Part shown: in pieces, positions 43,767 to 56,605 of the stretch
How the letters are laid out: every line of letters starts with the position of its first letter
Position numbering within the stretch: the stretch's first letter is position 1
DNA from: Przewalskia tangutica
Taxonomy: Eukaryota; Streptophyta; Magnoliopsida; Solanales; Solanaceae
Length of the DNA stretch: 64,000 nt
Assembly: GCA_029844215.1 (NCBI GenBank)
Contig: CM056726.1
Coordinates: 73,523,548-73,587,547 of the forward strand
Reading direction: 5' to 3'
Notes under the pieces: generated by a model
What the model was told of the DNA's origin: nothing
The model's database searches: none
Seen by the model: only the letters and a program-made list of their open reading frames with translations
Translations under genes and position numbers: made by a program

Positions 43767-45741
43767 TAGAACACAATACTTGCACAACAAGGCTATCACA
43801 CGTAACATGGTCAAGTTTCATAACAACAAGCATAGGCAAGTTATACCTGACTCAAGGTACTTTCATTTTATGTCAAAGTCGGATTTTAACCCTAAAGTAC
43901 TACGTACGTTAAATTCCTTTTAAGATCCATTTCTTTTACAAGGTCACCTGCAGTAGTATAAAATTAGAGTGACTAACATTGTTAAGTAAACCAAAATGCT
44001 TTCCTTTGTAAAATCAAGTAACAACCTTATTTTCCAAACGTTCAAGTTTGCCTAATTTCAAATGCTCAAGTTTCTCATTTTAGAAAAGGTTTCGTAGTTC
44101 ATAGTTTTAACATAATTCTCCTTTAAACGTTTTGAGAAACATATGTCTTATATGTGAGTAGGTTAACCTTGTTTATAATCAATCTTATTAAGCAGCCATG
44201 ATCTAGGAAATGTAATATCATTTTGTCTCATCTTAGCTTATGCGGATGGAGGTTTCTCTTGGTTTTAATACCATACTTCATTATTCAATACATTTTCCTT
44301 TATTAACGCTGCAGTGGTTTGTCGATACTCATTCTGATTTCCGAAATCAGTAAAACATTATTCCTTTTAAAACCAAGTACTCATTACTCACGAATGAGGT
44401 TTCACACTTTTACCAAAATTCATATCAATACCATTAAGTCAAGTCTCTTATCTTCAAAAATCGATAAACCATTCTTCTTTATCATTCTTAAGACGTTATA
44501 CCTAACTTCCCATAAAGCTAGTACAACTCTTATGTTTTCAAAGCCAAGTATTACTCTTCTTTAAAAGGGTCTTGTTGAAACACTTCAAGTTCTTTAATAC
44601 TACATCAAATCAGTTATAAGTCAAATCGGTTACCACTTTGAAACCACAAAGCATTTTCTTACCTACATAAAAGTTATAACCAACTTCCCATAAAGCCGTT
44701 ATAACACTTTATGTTTCAAACCAATCAAATACATCAAGCACGTATGCGTCTGCGTACTACATAGTTATACACATATCATGCTAGAACAGATAGGAAGAGG
44801 CTCACATACCTCGCGACGAATATCGACTAATAGCAAAGCGCTCAAGTACTTTCCGTCGGCTACTCCTTAAGCCAAGTAGATCGCGCCATACGCAATACCT
44901 CAACCTATAAGGCCACAAGCGCTTATTAACATTTAGATCCGCCGTAGAACATTCTACGAAAATTCGTAGACCTCCACACATGGCGTAAATCTCTCCTCTA
45001 TCGGGGCGGCTACCAAGCCAACCAGGGGTTATGCGTCTAAACCGGACGTGCACAATTCTATCACCTGAAAAGCTACACAAGTCTCAGTAATACGGTCTAT
45101 GTAATTCTGATTCGACCTCTTCTTTCGAAAGGTTTCTTATAATTGGGCTTAAGTCAAAAGACATTGCCGACAACTACGTTCATTTATATATAGTATTCTT
45201 CAACTATATATTCTAACAACATGTAATTTCCAATTACAATAGGGGACAAGATAATTACCTCGATAAGCCCATAATTATCCAAGTATAAAGTCGATCTGGG
45301 CAGCGTTTAGCTCGACTCAGGCGCTCAACCGCTCAAACTACCCTTAGAAGTTCTAACCAACTTCTACATACTACTCCAACTAACCATGGAGATTTTTCCT
45401 TAGGGTTTTGGTTTGGTATTGACGGGAAGTATAATAGTATAACTGGGCTTTTGTAAAGGTATAACCTTAGAATACTACAAGGTATACGGCTAAGGTAATT
45501 TGGGCATTATAACAATACTTTAGAGAGTATTTCTACCAAGAGGGGGGTATATACGAGAACAACTAGGCTAGGGGTACCCATGCTAGCACCAAGGAGGGGT
45601 GTATACCCGCCGGCTACCCACTAGGGGTACTCTCGGCCAAGGGGAGGGAGAGGGCTCGGCGAACTCAACACAAAGCGGAGGGAGGAGGAGTTAACACTTA
45701 GAAATATTGGGAATGGAGGAAGAAGTCATCCAAAGGGGGGG

Positions 45742-45749
45742 TATTTATA
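45742..45749 (-). promoter_or_regulatory. TATA box, TE-7 3' LTR
   Basis: TATAAATA on the minus strand, about 380 bp into the LTR. Confidence 0.7.
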
Positions 45750-46128
45750 GGTCAAGCCTTGGCCAACCAATGGCCAAGATCTTGCCAAGTCAAGGCAAGT
45801 GTAGGGCCAAGATTCACCCATGTGTCCTTAACAACTAACACACAAAAATATCCTACCAACTACACTCTCCATTTCGTCAATCCGTCTCTCACGTCCGCGA
45901 TGGGAGGGTGCCAAGTGGCGCCCTCTCGTTGGTCCAACACGTTACGCCACTCGGAAAAATCCGAAAAATAAAAATGATATAGCGAATTTTCCCTACGGCT
46001 AATGGAAGCGTTTAGTCGAAAACGACTCTAACAAGGTGTTGTGCACAAAGTGAAAGCGTCGAGCCTATTTGAAGGTTCAAATTTTCTACGTCGCCTTACG
46101 TACATACCACGGAAATACGGGTATAACA

Positions 46129-46159
46129 TTCTCCCTCGTAGAAACATTCGTCGAATGTT
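46129..46159 (-). promoter_or_regulatory. TE-7 polypurine tract and hairpin
   Basis: Purine run next to the 3' LTR (plus strand TTCTCCCTCGTAG) and arms AACATTCG/CGAATGTT at 46143-46159, with the loop reduced to one base. Confidence 0.8.
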
Positions 46160-46571
46160 CCTTCTAAGTCTCAAGCAAGCGGCGCGGTATTGTTATACCG
46201 TATTTCCGCAGTATGCGTGAGTATGCGATATAATTTCCTTAAGGTTTGGCAAGAATCGAAAATTTGGGCACAAGTGCGGAAGAGTCGTTTTCGGCAAACG
46301 TTTCCACTTTTGTAGGAAAATTCGGCTATGTCATATTTAATTTTGCGGATTTTCCGAGAGACGAAACATTTTGGACCAACAAGAGGCGACACTTGTCACC
46401 CTCAATTGGTGAAGGTGGGCGGCAATGGTGGGCGATTTGGGTGTCAATTTTTGTCAAGGAGTTGGTAGGATATTTTGTGTAGTTGTTAGAGTGGACACTT
46501 GCCTAAATCCTAGCCCTACACTTGCCTAACACTTGGATGAATCTTGGCCATTGGTTGGCCATTTCTTGACC

Positions 46572-46579
46572 TATAAATA
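46572..46579 (+). promoter_or_regulatory. TATA box of TE-8
   Basis: TATAAATA, about 380 bp into the LTR, after GCCATTGGTTGGCC. Confidence 0.68.
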
Positions 46580-48460
46580 CCCTCTAACTTGATGAATTTC
46601 TTCATCCAAAAATTGCCTAAGTCTTGAAATCCTCCTCCCTCTTGAAGAGTTCTCGCCCTAGAGCCTCTACCCCTCGAGAAGCTTTGGCCGAGAGGGTACC
46701 CCCCCCCCTAGCCTAGTTGTTTTCGTATAATACCCTTGTTGTGGTATAGAAATACTCTCCTAGTATTGTTATAATGTCCAAATACCTTGGCCCAAATACC
46801 TTGTAGTATTCCCAAGGTTACACTTATACAAAAGCCCAGAAAATACGATTATACTTCCTTTAGCCACAAAAAACGAAACCCTAAGGAAATCTTCACCCGT
46901 TGTTGAAGTTGTAAGCAGAAGTTGCGTAGAACTTCTAAGGGTTGTTTGGAGCGGATTGGAGCACTCGGAGTAGGAGCTAAACCTTGCTCAGGAGCGACAT
47001 TAAACTCGGATAATTTTGGGCTTATCGAGGTAAACACTATTGTCCTTCTATTGTAATTGGAAATTACATGTTGTAAGAATATATAGTTGAAGTATACTAT
47101 ATATAGAACTAAACATAGTATTGTGGCAATGTCTTTTGACTTAAGCCTGAAGAATAAAGAATCGAATGCTGTAATTACATAGGGTGTATTCAGATGAACT
47201 TGTATAGCATTACTGTGTTGTAGAATTGTACACGTCCGGTTAGACGTGTAAAACCCCCCCCTGGTTGGCTTGGTAGCCGGCCTCGATAGAGGAGGAGATT
47301 TACGCTGTTGCGGGGGGGGGGAGGTGCTGCCGGATTTTCTGTAGAATTTGGAACGTTGAGATCTAGATGTTAATAAGCGCCTTGTGGCCTTATAGGTTGG
47401 AGTACTACGTGTGGAGTGATCCACTTGTCTTAAGGAGTAGCCGACTGTTTGGAGCATTTTGCTATTAGTCGATAATCGTCGCGAGGTATGTGAACCTCTT
47501 CCTATCTCTTCTAGCATGATATGTGTGAACTATGTAGTACGGTAGACGTACATGTGTTAACTGTGTTTGATTGTTTTTAAAACATAAAGTGTTATAACGG
47601 CTTTATGGGAAGTTGGTTATAACAGCTTTATGTAGGTAAGAAAATACTTTGTGGTTTTAAAAGGTAACTGATGTGAATTATAACTGGCTTGTTATAATAA
47701 AGAACTTGTTGTATTTCAAAAGATTTATAAATCGTTTTGAAGGGAGAGTAACACTTGGTTTTAAAGGTTTTAAAAAGAGTTATACTAGCTTTATGGGGAG
47801 TTAGGTATAATGTCTTAAGAGAGGTAAAGAAAATGGTTTACTGATGTTAGAAGTTAAGAGACTTGATCTTATAAGATAAGAGACTTAACTTATTTGTTTT
47901 AATGTGAATGTTTGTGTGAAACCTCATTCGTGAGTAATGAGTACTTGGTTTTTAAAAGGAATAATGTTTCTTGATTTGAAATCGAATGTGTATCGGCAGC
48001 ACCATGCGGCGTTAATAAAGGAAAATGTCTTGACTAATGAATTGTATTATTAAAACCGGTGAAACCTCCATCCGCATAGAAACTAAAATAAGACAAAATG
48101 ATATTACATTTTCTAGATCATGGTCTTTGTAATAAGAATGTTGTAAACAAGAATAACCTACTCTCACGTGAGACATATATTACTCAATTGTTATAAAAAG
48201 GAATCAAGTGATTAAGTTTGGGAACTATGAAACCATTTGAAAATGAGAAGCTTGAGTAATTGAAACTAGGCAAACTGGAACTTAGGAAAAGAATGTTGTT
48301 ACTTGATTTTGAAAAGGAATGTGGGTTGGTCATTCTAATACTACGGGTATCGGGTGACTTTGATAAAAGTAATGGATCTCTTTTAAAGAATTTAACGTAC
48401 GTAGTACTTTAGGGTTAAAACCCGGACTTTGGCATAAAATGAAAGTACTTTGAGTTGTGT

Positions 48461-48585
48461 GAAACTTGCCTATGCTTGTTGTTGTGAAATTTGCCTATGC
48501 TTGTTGTTGTGAAACTTGCCTATGCTTGTTGTTGTGAAACTTGCCTATGCATGTTGTTGTGAAACTTGCCTATGCTTGTGATGAT
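48461..48585 (+). repeat. 25-bp tandem repeat, five units (TE-8)
   Basis: GAAACTTGCCTATGCTTGTT plus GTTGT repeated at 48461, 48486, 48511, 48536 and 48561. TE-6 LTRs have only about two units at the matching place (near 30660). Confidence 0.92.
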
Positions 48586-48736
48586 AGCCTTTGTTGTGCA
48601 AGTGTGGTATTTACGTATTCTGGCGTCTCTCGATAGAGGCGGTTGACTTATTGAGAACTTACTTGGGCGTCTTTGGCGGTGATGGAGAATTCCACGGGTA
48701 TGTTTCCATTTTGATTCTTGTCTTGTTGTTGATGTC

Positions 48737-49012
48737 ACATGGACATGTCTACACCGTCACGAGATTCGGGCATGCGGCCACGCGGCGTTGATTACCGATA
48801 TATGGTTATTGCGCAACATGGGCGTGTTCACCGCCGTCAAGATTCCGGGGCATGTGGCCGTGCGGCGGGGTTGACCACCCATATATTGTTATTGAGGTTA
48901 CATGGGCATGTCTACACCGTCAAGATTCGGCATGTGGCCACGCGGCGCTTATTATTGTTGCATCATGGACATGTCTACACCGTCACGATTCCGGGCATGC
49001 GGCCATGATGCG
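48737..49012 (+). repeat. Dispersed ~70-bp repeat, four units (TE-8)
   Basis: ACATGGACATGTCTACACCG-like starts at 48737, 48812, 48898 and 48961, each followed by a GATTC-GGGCATG-GGCCA stretch. TE-6 has two such units. Confidence 0.75.
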
Positions 49013-49607
49013 AACATGATGAATGTTGTGGGCGTGAGACCCATAGTTATATTTAGTGGTGACTTTGAGGCGTGAGTCCACGACTTGGCTAACTTTTATG
49101 TTGCGTCTTGTATTTTGGTTATCATACATGTCTCACCTTTTTAGGCTATTATGATTTCATTCTGATGTTGTGATTTCACATACTTGGTACTGTTGTCTTG
49201 ACCTCCGCCGAAGCTGCGTTAAATCTGCGCAGTAGAGTACATCGGTCGTGGATCCGCTCTTAGGATCTCATTTCAGCGTGTTGGAAAGCTCCGTTCCTTG
49301 GAGGCTTATCTTTGGTATGTTTCCACGAGTTGTAGGTTCTTGTACATTCGGGGTATGGCGAGCCACTGTCGTCATAGTTGTTGTAAATCTTAAGTGCATG
49401 CCTTTGTTGTGGCGGGGTTTGTAAAAAGGATAACTGTTCGGGTTTTTATGTATATACTGAAGGCAACTGTTTTGGTTGGCCTGTTTAATTATTATATCTC
49501 TTGTTTCATGACTCGTGTTTTATTTTCCGCTGGTTTTCTCTGATGTTGTATCACTAGGGTGCCCGGGGTAAGGCACCAGTAACGGGCCCGGGTTCGGGGG
49601 CGTTACA

Positions 49608-50465
49608 AGTATAGTCTTCACTACTATACTTACGAGAACAATCCTTGCCACACATGGCCACAGAAACAACCGCGCAAATACCTCCATCCAAGTCCACGAG
49701 GAAACACCTCTAACATCACCACAAACACCTCTCTCCGGGGTCTAAAATATACTTCCTTCGCACCTTCTCTTTACAAAAGAAATGATACCACTTTTGTCAC
49801 TTTGCCGCGAGGTTCTAGTGTCACTCCGTCGACCCAACAAATGGTACCGGGCTGCATGCGATCCCTGAGGCTGTCATACCCTCGAACTCTTACCACCTTC
49901 TGATACTGCTTCAGTTTCCAAAACTCGGGGTTACTATCTCTAACGTGGTCGTCATTAACTGGGAACACTCTGGATGGATCTCCGATACTTTCCCGAACAT
50001 ATCAATACGAAAGACCGGACGTATTGCCTCCTAAGTCGAACGGCAAAAGCTAACATATAGGCAACCTGGCCTATTCTTCACATGAACTCAAAAGGGCCCA
50101 AAGTAACTCGGGCTAAGTTCCCTCTGTTTTCCAAAACTCGTCATACCCAACCCGGGGTGGTACTTTCAAGACCGATCGGCACGAACTCTGGCGTCGTCGC
50201 GATTATTCGCCACGATTTCTCCGAGCCGCGAACCTCTTCTAGACAAGCTTTACCTATCCACGATCTGCTGGAACAAGCTGAACCGACTATCCGAATCTTG
50301 CCAACATCGAACCAATCGGCCGCGACTTACACTTCCGCCCTGAGGCTTCATAAGGCGACATCGAACACCGAAATGGTAGCTTAAGCACTCCCACAGAGAC
50401 AACAATCCCACAACTACCGCGAAATCCAACACCGCCCAGAGGCGAATGCGGTCGAGTCTCACTGA
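49608..50465 (-). pseudogene. TE-7 integrase C-terminal region
   Basis: Minus strand. Upstream part 50250-50462 reads CLSYHFGVR and a degraded APYEAL/WFDVG segment. Further on, 49771-49968 is open and reads FPVNDDHVRDSNPEFWKLKQ and GKVTKVVSFLL. Residue order matches TE-5 at 12424-13176 and the end of Ty3/gypsy integrase. The catalytic core and chromodomain-like YPHLF tail are absent, as in TE-5. The 5' side is cut by solo LTR TE-9 and the 3' side by TE-8. Confidence 0.78.
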
Positions 50466-53400
50466 TGTTATACCCGTAGTTCCGAGGTATGTATGCGAGG
50501 GCGTGCGTGCGAGAATACGGAGAAAGATTGGAAAGGAAGAAAGAGGTGATTTTCCACGGAAAAGTTTCCGGTTTTGTGAAGGAAAAGGTTCGTTAATGGG
50601 GTGGATTCCCAGTTTGGTATTTGGACTTCATAGATTATATTAGAATTTTGGGATTTTATTTTGGAAATGGTCACGTGGGGCCACGGAGAAATTCTGGTTT
50701 TGTGGAGCCCGCTTTGATTTTGAGATTTTGGCGTTATGGATATTTTGGAAGACGAAATATTTTGGGCCGAATCGGGGCGACGTGTCACCCCATTATGGCA
50801 CCCTGGGCGAAATATGTTTGTGCACAACACGGTTAAGTCGTTTTTAAAGCGTTACCTAACTGCGAAGGGTAAATTACGGCTATGTCATTTAGTATTTTTG
50901 CGGATTTTTCCGAGAGGCGAAGCGTTTTGGACCAACGAGAGGGCAACACTTGGCACCTCGTTGGTGGACTGAAGAGGCGTTAGGGCGATTGGATGGGCAA
51001 GGGTTGCTAGATATTTGTGTAGATATTTGTGAGGTTTTAAGGAGTAGGGTCTAGGGGCACTTGGGCATATCTTGGCCTCCACTCAGCCACTTGGCTAGAT
51101 CTTGGCCATTGGTTGGCCTTTGCTCGCCTATAAATACCTCCCTTTGAAGACTTCTTCATCCATTCCATAATTTCAAGTCTTGAAAACCTCCTCACTCCTC
51201 TTGTTGGTTTCGTCCCTCCTCTTCCTCTGTGAGGCCTTGGCCGAGGTGCACCCACTCCTGGAGGCCTTGGCCGAGGTACACCCACTCAGTGGTGGTGTCT
51301 TGGTGAGGTACCCCCCCCTCTTGGTAGGAAATACTCTCCAAGTATTGTTGTAATGCCCAAATTACCTTAGCCATATACCTTGTAGTATTCCAAAGAAACC
51401 TCTATACGTAGAGCCCGGAAATACTACCGTATGTCCTTTTTGTCTCAAACCGAAACCCTAGGAAAATCTCCATAGTCCGTTGGAGTATTGTGTAGAAGTT
51501 GGTTAGAACTTCTAAGGGTTGTTTGGAGCGGGTTGGAGCACCCGGAGTAGGAGCTAAGCGTTGCTAAGGATCGACATTTATACTTGGATAATTATGGGCT
51601 TATCGAGGTAATTATCTTGTCCCCCTATTGTAATTGGAGATTACATGTTGTTAGAATATATAGTTGAAGTATACTATATATAGTACTGAACTTAGTGTTG
51701 TGGCAATGTCCTTGGACTTAAGCCTGAAGAACTGAACTGAACTGTAATTACATAGGACTGTATTACAGTAGACTTGTGTAGTTTGACGGGTAGGGAAGGG
51801 CTGCCCAATTTCCCGTAGGATCTTGCATCTAGATTTATTCTACCGAGTAGTCTAGACTTTGATAGACTTGTGTAACCTGTATAGGTTGAATGTCTTCGAG
51901 TAGCGTGTACTCTTGAGAAGGTGGACCAGGCTAGCCGGGTTATAGCCGTGGAGCGATTTGCTAATAGTCGATAATCGTCGCGAGGTATGTGAACCTCTTC
52001 CTATCTCTTCTAGCATGATATGTGTATAACTATATAGTACGGTAGACGTACGTGTGTTAATTGAACATAGTTGTACGGCAATGTCTTTTTGACTTAAGCC
52101 CGAATAATAATAATCTTGAAGTAGTTCAAGAGAATTAAGGACTGTTTTTAAAAGAAGAGTAATACTTGGTTTTAAAAGCTTAAGAGTTATACTAGCTTTA
52201 TGGGAAGTTAGGTATAGCGGCTTAAGAAAGATAAAACGAATGTTTTAGAAGTTAAGAGACTTGATCTTGTAAGATAAGAGACTTAACTTAAATGAATTAT
52301 ATGAATTTTGTGTGAAACCTCATTCGTGAGTAATGAGTACTTGGTTTTCAAAAGGGATAATGTTTTACTGATTTCGGAAATCAGAATTGTGTATCGACAA
52401 AACCACTGCAGCGTTAATAAAGGGAAATGTTTTGATTAATTAAGTATTAATAAAACCAGTAGAAACTTCCATCTGCATAGAAGCTAAGATGAGACAAAAT
52501 GATATTTCCTAGATCATGGCTGCTGTAATAAGATTGTTATAAACAAGAATATCCTACTCACATATAAGGCTTATGTTTCTCAGATAGTTTAAAGGAGAAT
52601 TATATTCTTAAATGAATAAAACTATGAACTACGAAACCTTTCTAAAATAAGAAACGTGAACATTCGAAATTAGGCAAACTTGGACGTTTGGAAAATAATG
52701 TTGTTACTTGATTTTACAAAGGTAAGTGTTTTGATTTACTTCAAAAGATAATCACTCTATTCTTTCATATACTACGGGTATTGTGTGACTTTTGGGAAAG
52801 TAACATATCTTTTAAAAAGTTAATGTATGAAGTACTTTGGGGATAGAAACCCGAACATGTTGACATATAGTAGAAAGTACCTTGTGTGTATAACTTGATT
52901 GTGTTGGTTTGTGATAGCCTTGTAATACTTTCTTGTTGATTGATAAGTAAATGTGCTAGGATGCTACGTATGTTAGTATCTTGTGATGTTGGTGTAAAGG
53001 GGTTTTCCCTTTGTTGTGCTTATGTTGTTTAACGATAAGCTGTTATGATAGTATTATACGTCACTCATCTCTTGAGATGATTAGGAGTTGCGCCTCCGTC
53101 ACGCGGGTAGACTCAGGCGGGTCGATGGACCTATGATTCGAGACTACCTCATGCGGGTCCCAGGGGCCTATGCGGAGCTACGGGAGTTCCAGGTTAGTGT
53201 GCGGCCCTTGTGGTCATGCGGTCCTTGTGGCCATGCGGGCCTTGAGTCGGGGCGGCTGCAGGGAGTAGCTACCCTCGTTGCGGGGTTATACCTCATGCGG
53301 GCGATCTGATTGGCCTATGCGGGTGCGGAAAGTTCGAGGACTAGATGCGCACATTAGATCTGCGGCGAGTGGCGGCTTTGATCATGTGACGGTGCAGACA

Positions 53401-54053
53401 GATCTCATAATCTGATTTATGACCTTGTTGGTACCGTGGGTTTTAGTAGTCGGCTATGCCTTCGTACTTACCCCGTACGGTTCTATTGTGATGACTTTGA
53501 GGGCGTGAGTCCCCTGACTTGACATGACTGCTTATTTATTGTGAACTGTAGTTTGGTTATCATACATGTCTCCTGCTTTGTATAGACTACTATGATTTCA
53601 TTCTGATTTATTTTGATTTCACATACTAAATTTTTGTTATCGACCTCGCCCGGGGCTGCGTTCATGCCGCGGTAAAGGTACACCGATCGTTGATCCTCGC
53701 TCTTGAGTCACGATTCAGCGTTTGGGAAAGCTCCGTTTCTCCGGAGGCTTGTCTTGGTGTAGTCCCCTGTTGTTGTAGGTGCTTACATTCGGGGTATGGC
53801 GGACCTGTCCGTCGTTGTCATTTCATTCGTAGAAGTGCAGTAATCTTGTTGTGGGCGAAATTGTAAGAGGTTATGCTTGCTCAAATTACTATTGATATAT
53901 ATACTGAAGGTAACCGTTTTTAGTTGCTTTGTCTTCTTATTTCCAACCGTCTTATCACTTTGGTTTTATGTATTGTCTTTATATTCCACGATTACTGCGA
54001 TGTTGTATCACTAGGGTGCGGGGTAAGGCACGATCCACGAACGGGTCGTGACA
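50466..54053 (+). mobile_element. TE-9: solo LTR, family P, inside TE-7
   Basis: 3588 bp from TGTTATACCCGTAGTTCC to GGGTCGTGACA, with TE-7 integrase sequence on the left and its middle region on the right. The flanks CACTGA (left) and CGAGTTCC (right) join to the order seen in TE-5 (reverse of 12381-12402). The duplication is not exact; CTCGA with one or two lost bases on each side would fit. TE-9 carries a TATA box, the GAGGTATGTG motif near 51982 and a GC-rich block near 53090-53300. Confidence 0.88.
51129..51136 (+). promoter_or_regulatory. TATA box of TE-9
   Basis: TATAAATA after CATTGGTTGGCC, about 660 bp into the LTR. Confidence 0.68.
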
Positions 54054-54795
54054 CGAGTTCCTAACCTGCTGGTAAGACTTTTAGAAAACGAAAATAGCCA
54101 CACAGGCTTCATCGTCATAAGGTGAAGGTAGGCACCGTGCGACCTTACAACCTTTACGATATAAATAACAACTGCGAGTACCACGGTTTTGCTAGAAGAC
54201 AAGGCGGCTGACCTCGCCGGCGACTCTTTGGTCGAATGCATCCACGAACTCGTCTGTTGGTTAATCGAATTTGGGCTAACACCCTCGTGACCGCTTCCAC
54301 GTGGGAACCACATGGCCGACCCCACCATACATGCCGCGGGTTGACCCGCGCATGGCCTCAACCCTACCGGCATCGCGCAAAACACTAGCTCCGATCCGAA
54401 CAATTTCCCAAATCACGTTACTCGGGGACTTATCCCATAAACATAGCTCGCGTCACTATGCACTCCTATAAAGGGTCAAACATGAACACTACACCTTTAC
54501 TCGAGATGGCCTTACCTCTAAGGTCTCCACGTATAAAACTCTAAGGCTCGCACCTTCTCTATCCCCAATCATCCCGATTCTGAACCATGATTTCTAATCA
54601 CAAATTACTGTTCGCCATCGAACATAGCACTTAAGATATACTCATCTCATCATGCAGCTACTAATCTCAGAGGTTAAGGATAAACACAGTATCTACTTGC
54701 TCACTCCTTAAGTCGTTCTAATCAAACACGCCCGTGAGTGCAGCTAAGGAAGGTGACGACTACCCATCGATCACGAAGGCTATGTCCTCCTACAA
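54054..54795 (-). other. TE-7 middle region with conserved block and unassigned open stretch
   Basis: The minus strand reads SSSKTVVLAVVIYIVKVVRS then GAYLHLMTMKPVWLF (within 54054-54240), related to TE-5 at 12230-12340. The conserved block lies at about 54220-54310 (plus strand GAATGCATCCACGAACTCGT). From 54420 on there is only purine/pyrimidine-rich sequence equivalent to TE-5 11641-12107. Confidence 0.65.
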
Positions 54796-55492
54796 GGACA
54801 CTCTTTCGACATCAGACCCTGACGGTCGTAGGTAAAACAAGAACTAACTAAAGATGACATTCCGGGATGGCGTGCATCGCAGCTGTGAATCTTGGGAAAA
54901 AGCGAATCGGTGGTGGAACCTCGTGTAGTGTGAGCGGAAGCTCTGGAGCTCGACCAACTCCTGCGTACCGAGCGTCACGAACCACATGGAGGACCTTTCG
55001 CATGGTGGATGTGCGTAATCTAATCCATTGGTGAGGCGACTCGCCTCAAAGTTACTAAAGGACCTTCACGCCTCGCCTCTTCGCGTCATTCGTTAACCCG
55101 TCGATCTCTACGTTTCTTGGCTCGCTGCGCCTGACGATACTCGGGCCATGCTCGAGCCTAAGCGAAGAATTACTCTCGCTGACCTCTCTTAGATAGTCTT
55201 GAGACTCGCGGTAAATCGGTATACTCTCGGTAGCCAAATCCATAGCTAGTAATAGTCGCCTTTTTGCAATCTATATTCTCTGTTCTGATGTGGGCGAAGG
55301 TTCAAACATCATGGCGCGATGAGGCTGCCGCCGTGCTAAACTCTGCTGGGGCTTAGTGACGTAGCATAACTCCCCGAACGAAGCACCTAACTCAGGTGAT
55401 GGTTGGGCCTGTGCCCTCGTAACCCTCTGAACTCTACTCGCAGCTCCTCGCCGCCACTCTCACGGGCCCGGGTTTGCCCTGCGCGGAGGCAT
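54796..55492 (-). pseudogene. TE-7 gag remnant with decayed zinc knuckle
   Basis: Minus strand. ATG at 55492 opens MPPRRANPGP followed by a stop. 55055-55243 is open (MDLATESIPIYRESQDYLRE, then EPRNVEIDGLTND), matching the TE-5 stretch 11170-11340. At 54796-54840 a frame reads CFTYDRQGLMSKECP. This is a CCHC knuckle with the second cysteine changed to Y, the glycine to D and the histidine to L. The gag core is absent. Confidence 0.7.
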
Positions 55493-55677
55493 AGCGGTAA
55501 GGGAAAGAAATCGTGAGAGGTCCAACTTACAACCGACTCTAAGGCACGATTTAGAGTGAGAAGAATAGAAACCAATCCTAAATATCCTATAGCCTCACGA
55601 TTATTGGTGTGGTGCACAACACACCGATAATCAAACTTCTTGGATCTGATGCAGTAGACACTTTCCGAGGATTAATC

Positions 55678-55688
55678 GCTCGATACCA
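55678..55688 (-). promoter_or_regulatory. TE-7 primer-binding site
   Basis: Minus strand TGGTATCGAGC just after the 5' LTR. The junction reads GTGACTAAAGTGG instead of GTGACAAAAGTGG. Confidence 0.83.
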
Positions 55689-56349
55689 CTTTAGTCACGA
55701 CCGAACCGGGCGTTGGTGCCTTACCGGGCACCCTAGTGATACAACAACAGAGTAATCAGTGAACATAAAGACAATACATGAAACGATTGTAATAAGACGG
55801 TGAAATAAGAAAGCAGGCTAACCAGCGGTTACCTTGGTATATATATAAATAACAATTTGAACACCGATTACATCCCATCCAACTCTGCCACAACGGTACT
55901 ACGGACCTCAAGAAGTGACAACAACTATGACGGGGCGGGGCCGCCCTACCACGAATGTACAAGAACCTCAGACTCGGGGTAACATACCAAAGATAAGCCT
56001 CGAAGGAACGGAGCTTCCAAACGCTGAAATGTGATCCTATAAGCGGGGATCGGCGATCGATGTACCTTTACTGCGGCGTGAACGCGGCCCGAAGGAGGTC
56101 GATGCAGTACCAAGTATGTGAAAGCGTAAAATCAGTAAATGAAATCATAATAGTCTATATAAAGCGGGAGACATGTATGATAACCAAACTACGATTCACA
56201 ACATAAAAGCGATCATGTCAAGTCGGGGACTCACGCCTCAAAGTCATCCCTCGTACGTGGAACTCCTTCGCCACCGCCGGCGATCTAGGTACAAATCATG
56301 TGATCATTATAACGGTCTCGGCCCATCTTATGGACCCAATATAGAAGCG

Positions 56350-56605
56350 TGTGGAATACATTCCGGTTCATCCATGAACCGTGGTCGAGTGGAATACATT
56401 CCGGATGAGCCGGTAGTCAAGTGAAATACATTCCGGATGAACCGTAGTCAAGTGAAATACATTTCGGATGAGCCGGTAGTCAAGTGAAATACATTCGGAT
56501 GAGCCGGTAGTCAAGTGAAATACATTCGGATGAGCCGGTAGTCAAGTGAAATACATTCGGATGAACCGTAGTCAAGTGAAATACATTCGGATGAGCCGGT
56601 AGTCG
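56350..56605 (-). repeat. 32-bp tandem array, eight units (TE-7 5' LTR)
   Basis: Same unit as 43475-43766, with eight CATTC- or CATTT-bearing copies. Confidence 0.88.

Larger units (their letters stand above)
42814..46128 (-). mobile_element. TE-7 3' LTR
   Basis: On the minus strand from TGTTATACCCGTATTTCC at 46128 to GGTCGTGACA at 42814. 3315 bp. It differs from TE-5 LTRs mainly in a 32-bp tandem array. Confidence 0.92.
46191..49607 (+). mobile_element. TE-8: solo LTR, family P, inside TE-7
   Basis: 3417 bp from TGTTATACCGTATTTCC to GGGCGTTACA with no body or second LTR. Flanks are GGTAT (46186-46190) and AGTAT (49608-49612). TE-5, which has the undisturbed site, predicts AGTAT on both sides; the left copy reads CGGTAT where CAGTAT is expected. 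The LTR is related to the TE-6 subtype but has extra tandem repeats. Solo LTRs come from recombination between the two LTRs of a full element. Confidence 0.9.

Noticed and set aside
46849..47517. Longest open frame in the window (222 codons, minus strand), inside solo LTR TE-8.
   Set aside because: It runs antisense through the LTR leader. The matching region in TE-5, TE-6, TE-7 and TE-9 is full of stops. No protein motif.
54054..54403. Possible host gene fragment (GAYLHLMTMKPVWLF) captured by TE-7.
   Set aside because: Shared with TE-5 at the same relative place and no recognisable host family; kept only as an unassigned element segment.
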